This document shows positions 22,336 through 25,454 of a stretch of 25,454 nt of DNA, piece after piece. The notes under the pieces are model-generated. The model worked only from the letters and a program-made list of their open reading frames with translations. It made no database searches and was not told the origin of the DNA. A program made the translations under genes and the position numbers. Each line of letters begins with the position of its first letter. Within the stretch, counting starts at the first letter, position 1. The stretch comes from JBIOWF01 sp044868295 (lineage in GTDB: Bacteria > Actinomycetota > Actinomycetes > Streptosporangiales > Streptosporangiaceae): the NCBI GenBank assembly GCA_044868295.1, contig JBIOWF010000178.1:1-25454 (forward strand), written 5' to 3'.

Positions 22336-22928
22336 CCAGCCTGCGAGCCGCTCTTGAGAATCTTGAGCAGCGGTACGGCTCACGCGTGCTGATCTCCGAC
22401 TCGTTCGGCCAGGCCGTCGCCGACGTGCAGCCCGATGAATGGGTGGACCTGCTCGCCTTCGCCCGGTCCGAAGGCTTCGAGTTCTTCGACTGGCTGACCG
22501 GGGTCGACGACCCGCCGGACGGCTTCTCCGTCGTCGCGCACATCTTCAACCCGGTCGCCATGGAGCACCTCCTGGTCCGCACCAGGGTGCCGCGCGCCGA
22601 TCCCGTGCTGCCCACCTGCACGGGGGTCTTCCGCGGGGCGAACTGGCACGAACGGGAGACCTTCGAGATGTTCGGCGTGGTCTTCGACGGCCATCCCGAC
22701 CTGAAGTCGCTCCTGCTTCCCGAGGGCTTCGAGGGACATCCGCTGCGCAAGGACTTCGTCCTGGCCGCCAGGGTGGCCAAGGCATGGCCCGGCGCCAAGG
22801 AGCCGGGCGAGTCCGACCACGGCTCCCCGAGCCGCCGCAGGATGCTCCCGCCCGGTGTGCCGGCCGACTGGGGCTCCCGCGAGCCGGAGCCACCGGCGGG
22901 ACCGCAGGCGGATGATCGCGATGAGTGA
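22332..22928 (+). CDS. nuoC: NADH-quinone oxidoreductase subunit C
   Basis: This 198-residue protein matches the 30-kDa subunit that links NuoB and NuoD in the hydrophilic arm. It shows the diagnostic FRGANWHERETFEMFGVVFD and the C-terminal GFEGHPLRKDFVLAARVAK. The tail (PPGVPADWGSREPEPPAGPQ) is Pro-rich, as in other second-type clusters. It is coupled to nuoB by GTGA and overlaps nuoH by eight bases. NuoD, which should follow and hold the quinone-binding half of the site, is not encoded next. Confidence 0.88.
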   Translation: MTSLRAALENLEQRYGSRVLISDSFGQAVADVQPDEWVDLLAFARSEGFEFFDWLTGVDDPPDGFSVVAHIFNPVAMEHLLVRTRVPRADPVLPTCTGVFRGANWHERETFEMFGVVFDGHPDLKSLLLPEGFEGHPLRKDFVLAARVAKAWPGAKEPGESDHGSPSRRRMLPPGVPADWGSREPEPPAGPQADDRDE

Positions 22929-23874
22929 GCTGCTCGACGTCGCGGTCCGATTGATCGTGATCGTGGCGGCGTTCCTGACGTTGCCGCTGATCGTCGGGCA
23001 GATGGAACACAAGGTCATGGCGCACATGCAGTCCCGCCTGGGGCCGATGTACGCGGGCGGATTCCACGGTTGGGCCCAGCTGATCGCCGATGGCGTGAAG
23101 TTCGCCCAGAAGGAGGACGTGATACCCGCCGCGGCCGACCGCCGCGTCTTCTCCATCGCCCCCGCCGTGGCGCTCGTGCCGTACCTGGTCGTGATGGTGG
23201 TCATCCCGCTCGGGCCCGGACTGGCCGGCGTGGACCTCGACGCAGGCCTCTTCTTCGTCCTGGCCGTCATGGGTATCGGCGTGCTCGGCGCGATCATGGC
23301 GGGCTGGTCGTCCGGCAACAAGTACAGCGTGCTGGGCGGCATGCGGGCCGCCGCCCAGCTCATGTCGTACGAGCTGCCGCTGGTGCTGGCCGCGTCGAGC
23401 GTTGCGATGGCCGCCGGAACCCTGTCCCTGCAGGGCATCGTGGAGCAGTGGCAGTGGTGGTGGATACCCTGGCAGGCCATCGGCGGTGTGGTGTTCTTCG
23501 TCGCCGGCCTGGCCGAGCTCCGGCGCCCTCCCTTCGACATGCCGATCGCCGACTCCGAGATCATCATGGGCCCGCTGACCGAGTACGCGGGGATCCGGTT
23601 CGCCCTGTTCATGCTCGCCGAGTACGCCGGGATCGTGGTGCTGTCCGCCCTGACGACAGTGCTGTTCCTCGGCGGCTGGCACGGGCCTTTGCTGCCCGGC
23701 CCGGCCTGGACGCTCATCAAGATCCTCGTGCTCGCGTTCGTCGTGATCTGGGTCCGCGTGAGCTACCCCCGGCTGCGCGAAGACCAGCTCCAGAGGCTCG
23801 CCTGGGTCGGTCTGGTGCCGCTGGCACTGCTCCAGCTCGCGTTGACGGGAGTCGTCAAAGTCCTGATCGCCTGA
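22921..23874 (+). CDS. nuoH: NADH-quinone oxidoreductase subunit H
   Basis: This 317-residue protein has eight TM helices and forms the quinone-channel base of the membrane arm. It contains the conserved cytoplasmic loops HKVMAHMQSRLGPMYAGGFH, ADGVKFAQKEDVIPAAADR, AELRRPPFDMPIADSEIIMG and the end WVRVSYPRLREDQLQRLAW. Length is near the family norm, so the gene is intact. ATG 22921 is preferred (AGGCGG nine bases upstream); ATG 22912 is possible. The TGA at 23872-23874 is followed by a tandem octamer array and then a convergent kinase gene, where nuoI and the other membrane subunits would be expected. Confidence 0.9.
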   Translation: MSELLDVAVRLIVIVAAFLTLPLIVGQMEHKVMAHMQSRLGPMYAGGFHGWAQLIADGVKFAQKEDVIPAAADRRVFSIAPAVALVPYLVVMVVIPLGPGLAGVDLDAGLFFVLAVMGIGVLGAIMAGWSSGNKYSVLGGMRAAAQLMSYELPLVLAASSVAMAAGTLSLQGIVEQWQWWWIPWQAIGGVVFFVAGLAELRRPPFDMPIADSEIIMGPLTEYAGIRFALFMLAEYAGIVVLSALTTVLFLGGWHGPLLPGPAWTLIKILVLAFVVIWVRVSYPRLREDQLQRLAWVGLVPLALLQLALTGVVKVLIA

Positions 23875-23883
23875 TCCTCTGGT

Positions 23884-23921
23884 CGCCCGCTCGCCCGCTC
23901 GCCCGCTCGCCCGCTCGCCCG
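23884..23921. repeat. Tandem octamer repeat CGCCCGCT
   Basis: Four exact units of CGCCCGCT (23884-23915) plus a partial fifth (CGCCCG) start ten bases after the nuoH stop. They run into less regular copies of GGTGGCCTGGTCGCG-like sequence up to about 23975. The stretch has no open frame of interest and no inverted repeat. It marks the point where the nuo cluster ends. Confidence 0.9.
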
Positions 23922-23997
23922 GCCGCCTGGTGGCCTGGTCGCGTGGTGGCCTGGACGTCCGGCGCCTGGCCGTGTGATCGCCGGGTGGTCAGGACTG

Positions 23998-25416
23998 TCA
24001 CTGGACGATGGCGAGCATCACGTCCGAGGCCGAGGGGCGGTTCTCGGGGTCCTTCTCCAGGCAGGACGAAGCCAGCGACCGTAGCGCCGGTGGCAGCGCC
24101 GTGAGGTCGGGCTGGTGGTTGATGATCCGGTTGAGGATCGCCGGAATGGTGTCGTCGCCGAACGCGGCCCGGCCCGTCGCCGCGAAGATCATGGTCGCCG
24201 CCCAGCTGAAGACATCGGTCTCCGGGCCCACCTGGCGGCCCGCCAGCTGCTCCGGTGACATATAGGCCGGGGTGCCCATGATCTGGCTGGACGTCGACGT
24301 GACCTGGTCGAGCGCCCTGGCGATGCCGAAGTCGATGACTCGCGGGCCGTCGGAGCCGATCAGCACGTTGCTCGGCTTGAAGTCCCGGTGCACGATGCCC
24401 GCCTTGTGGATGGCGGCGAGGGCCCCCGACGTGGCCAGCGCCAGGCGGGTCAGCCCGTCTTCGGTGCGCGGCCCCTGCTCGCGTACCAACTGCTCCAAGG
24501 AGGCGCCGTCGACGTACTCGCTGACGACATAGGCCTGATCGCGGGTGACGCTCACGTCGAGCACGCGAGCCGTGGAGAACGGGGCGACGCGGCGGGCGGC
24601 GTCCACCTCCCGCAGGAAGCGGCTCTGGGCCGCCGCGTCCTCGGCGATGTGGTCGTGCAACACCTTGATCGCCACCTTCTGGCCCTGCGGGGTGAGGGCG
24701 AGGTAGACCGATCCCTGCCCGCCCTTCCCGAGGCTCCCGATCACCCGGTAGTGCCCGAACCACTCCGGATGGCCCGGCCGGGTCGACCATGGCGCGGGCG
24801 TCGTGGAGCCCGGCGAGGTGAGCCGTGGATCGCTTCGCGGGCGTGGCTGCGTACGCACGATCGGGGGCGATGCCGGAGGCGGATGCCGCAGCGACGGATG
24901 TTGCGATGACGGGTGCTGCGCTGAGAGGTACTGCGGTGATGGCTGTAGTGGCGTCTGTGGTGGTGCGTACGGTGACGCGTATGGCGCGGGCTGGGGCGTC
25001 TGGACCGGCCGGAAGACGGAGGCCCGGATGATGAAGGCGTGGGCCAGGCCACCGATCCAGCTGCCGAACAGCCCGATCGTCATGATGGTGTCCAGCGAGG
25101 ACGGGATGTCATCGAGGTCGTCATAGGACCAGACACCGACACAGAACAGCGCCATGCCGATGCCGTAGATCCCCGTGGCGACGACGAGTCCTGTGCTGCG
25201 TCGCTTGTAAGCGGCGTAGCCGATGATGAACGGAGTGCCGAACCCGCAGGTGAACAAGGGAACCATGGCCCAGAGCACGCTGAGCAGGCTGACCGTGGTC
25301 GACGAGCGATGGCGCGGCGGTTGCGGAAGGCCGGGCCCCTGCGGCCAGGAGCCATAGGGGGACGGCGGGCCGTACGGGAGGTTCCCGTGGTTCATCGGGC
25401 CGCTGTCAGGGTGCAT
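23998..25416 (-). CDS. Membrane-linked Ser/Thr protein kinase with N-terminal TM domain
   Basis: The kinase domain is C-terminal (about 220-472). It shows glycine loop LGKGGQGSVY (229-238), Lys251 (VAIKVL), catalytic Asp345 in HRDFKPSNVL, DFG at 362-364, activation segment TSTSSQIMGTPAYMSPEQ and a final R-P-S-A helix. All catalytic residues are present. Residues 42-133 hold three or four TM segments, preceded by a Pro/Gly-rich 40-residue tail and followed by an 80-residue Pro/Gln/His linker with repeats such as SAQHPSSQHPSLRHPPP. Most actinobacterial PknB-type kinases have the order kinase, TM, sensor; here it is reversed and there is no PASTA or other sensor. TATTGT seven bases before the ATG suggests a leaderless mRNA. 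Confidence 0.88.
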   Translation of the reverse strand: MHPDSGPMNHGNLPYGPPSPYGSWPQGPGLPQPPRHRSSTTVSLLSVLWAMVPLFTCGFGTPFIIGYAAYKRRSTGLVVATGIYGIGMALFCVGVWSYDDLDDIPSSLDTIMTIGLFGSWIGGLAHAFIIRASVFRPVQTPQPAPYASPYAPPQTPLQPSPQYLSAQHPSSQHPSLRHPPPASPPIVRTQPRPRSDPRLTSPGSTTPAPWSTRPGHPEWFGHYRVIGSLGKGGQGSVYLALTPQGQKVAIKVLHDHIAEDAAAQSRFLREVDAARRVAPFSTARVLDVSVTRDQAYVVSEYVDGASLEQLVREQGPRTEDGLTRLALATSGALAAIHKAGIVHRDFKPSNVLIGSDGPRVIDFGIARALDQVTSTSSQIMGTPAYMSPEQLAGRQVGPETDVFSWAATMIFAATGRAAFGDDTIPAILNRIINHQPDLTALPPALRSLASSCLEKDPENRPSASDVMLAIVQ

Positions 25417-25423
25417 GGCGCGA

Positions 25424-25429
25424 ACAATA
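25424..25429 (-). promoter_or_regulatory. -10 element of the kinase gene
   Basis: Read on the minus strand, TATTGT fits TANNNT and ends seven bases before the ATG at 25416-25414. No ribosome binding site precedes that ATG. The -35 region would fall at the window edge and is not recognisable. Confidence 0.45.
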
Positions 25430-25454
25430 CGTATTTCATAGGCTTTGTGTGGTC

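Noticed and set aside
23884..23921. CRISPR array at the octamer repeats
   Set aside because: Units are eight bases and contiguous, with no spacers and no cas genes.

Overview
The window is about 25 kb of high-GC DNA with frequent GTG starts and GTGA/ATGA stop-start overlaps. It carries an actinobacterial gene set: a nitrate-sensor-type histidine kinase with a DUF742 partner, korAB, a second-type nuo cluster and an eukaryote-type Ser/Thr kinase. I infer a mycelial actinomycete, perhaps of the Streptosporangiales; no rRNA, tRNA or other taxonomic marker lies in the window to prove it. I saw no CRISPR array, insertion sequence, integrase or attachment site.

Region 1 (1-7.6 kb) opens with a small toxin-antitoxin pair: a ribbon-helix-helix antitoxin and a PIN-domain toxin whose third acidic residue appears to be Gly. 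It then becomes a graveyard. Seven remnants are well supported: an SMP-30/strictosidine-synthase-like fragment, a CGNR zinc-finger regulator without its N-terminus, an O-methyltransferase with both ends missing and a frameshift, a two-component pair (kinase without sensor, regulator without output domain and with a frameshift), a quinone oxidoreductase without its N-terminus and with a frameshift, a lipase with its middle deleted, and an AraC regulator cut off and joined to a VOC protein. Two intact genes sit among them: an RCK-gated potassium channel and a dienelactone hydrolase.

Region 2 (7.6-11.3 kb) holds divergent regulator modules and small secreted proteins. A TetR regulator faces a DUF1772/anthrone-oxygenase-like membrane protein across a promoter with a clear operator. 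A stand-alone GntR winged helix faces an unrecognised coiled-coil/HTH protein across an AT-rich palindrome. Two small exported proteins, one with six cysteines, are transcribed divergently.

Region 3 (11.3-16.5 kb) contains a shortened conservon (sensor kinase plus DUF742 only, without the usual roadblock and GTPase genes), an orphan barstar-like protein, an EamA exporter coupled to a FadR-type GntR regulator with a matching operator, and a small unrecognised protein.

Region 4 (16.5-25.4 kb) is metabolic and envelope related. It contains korBA (2-oxoglutarate:ferredoxin oxidoreductase), a lipoprotein polysaccharide deacetylase with Asn at the catalytic-base position, nuoA-nuoB-nuoC-nuoH of a second-type complex I cluster that stops after nuoH with no nuoD, and a Ser/Thr kinase with an N-terminal membrane domain. 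Four genes have a TANNNT box 6-7 nt before the start codon, suggesting leaderless mRNAs.
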